NCBI RefSeq assembly: GCF_019599505.1
Contig: NZ_RKLT01000025.1
Coordinates: forward strand, 1-41,851
Origin: Haloarcula nitratireducens
GTDB lineage: Archaea; Halobacteriota; Halobacteria; Halobacteriales; Haloarculaceae
Direction: 5' to 3'
DNA: 41,851 nt
A model generated the notes under the pieces. It saw only the letters and a program-made list of their open reading frames with translations. It was not told the DNA's origin and did not search any database. The translations under genes were made by a program, and so were the position numbers. Positions 41,828-41,851 of this stretch are shown in pieces; positions within the stretch are counted from its first letter, which is position 1, and every line of letters starts with the position of its first letter.

Positions 41828-41851
41828 CGAAAAGCTCCGGACACAGTGGTG
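41828..41851 (+). repeat. Variant family-1 origin box at window end
   Basis: GCGAAAAGCTCCGGACACAG then TGGTG, identical in its last 22 bases to the box after the PCNA relic at 32427-32448. The window ends inside it, so any further boxes or Orc gene are not visible. Confidence 0.7.

Noticed and set aside
1..41851. tRNA or rRNA genes
   Set aside because: I looked for T-loop-like GTTCRAATC and rRNA core sequences and saw none with the required flanking stems; a tRNA scan would be decisive.

Overview
The window looks like part of a haloarchaeal (class Halobacteria) plasmid, megaplasmid or plasmid-derived chromosomal region. The proteins are acidic, most confident genes have an archaeal TATA box 26-31 bases before the start codon (leaderless transcripts), and the gene content is typical of the group: TBP, a DUF1931 histone-fold protein, RdfA, an archaea-specific SMC-like protein, Orc1/Cdc6, PCNA, Tat lipoproteins and a TAXI-type TRAP transporter. 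I cannot name the genus.

Layout. 1-6.8 kb: sparse region with a small membrane protein, an OB-fold protein set between GC-rich dyad-filled spacers, a frameshifted subtilisin-like protease, a PadR regulator, two small cysteine-containing proteins and gene relics. 6.8-11.4 kb: information/cell-shape block with a frameshifted acidic ORF, TBP, a 54-residue histone-fold protein, an SMC-like ATPase and divergent RdfA. 11.6-22.3 kb: AT-richer catabolic island with glycerate 2-kinase, IclR regulator, TAXI solute-binding protein and fused TRAP permease, a tartrate/malate-type dehydrogenase, a UspA protein, tartronate-semialdehyde-reductase-like protein and a fold-III PLP enzyme. Together these suggest uptake of a small hydroxy or hydroxyamino acid and its conversion to central metabolites through glycerate. 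22.4-26.8 kb: decayed acetyltransferase gene and a tyrosine recombinase gene split cleanly by a 2.7-kb insertion sequence with ~35-bp inverted ends, a 6-bp target duplication and a Tat-lipoprotein cargo gene.

26.8-41.85 kb: replication and partition region. A ParA-type ATPase and its small partner lie behind a field of TGTTACAG repeats. Three origin-like modules follow (about 30.0-32.5, 32.7-33.3 and 37.4-38.4 kb). Each has its own repeat sequence, but all share a G-rich tail and the same geometry: tails pointing outward from an AT-rich stretch. Two modules adjoin an intact Orc1/Cdc6 gene; the middle one has none. The region also holds a truncated Orc gene, a second partition remnant joined to a TnpB fragment, an HTH regulator with a striking dyad across its promoter, an AbiE-like two-gene toxin-antitoxin candidate, and PCNA with an unrecognised upstream gene. 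The 3' end of the PCNA gene plus its adjacent origin-box-like repeat occurs a second time, as a relic, beside the first origin.

The picture is a mosaic replicon that has merged or recombined several plasmid backbones. All calls were made by eye from sequence; family names rest on recalled motifs, not searches.
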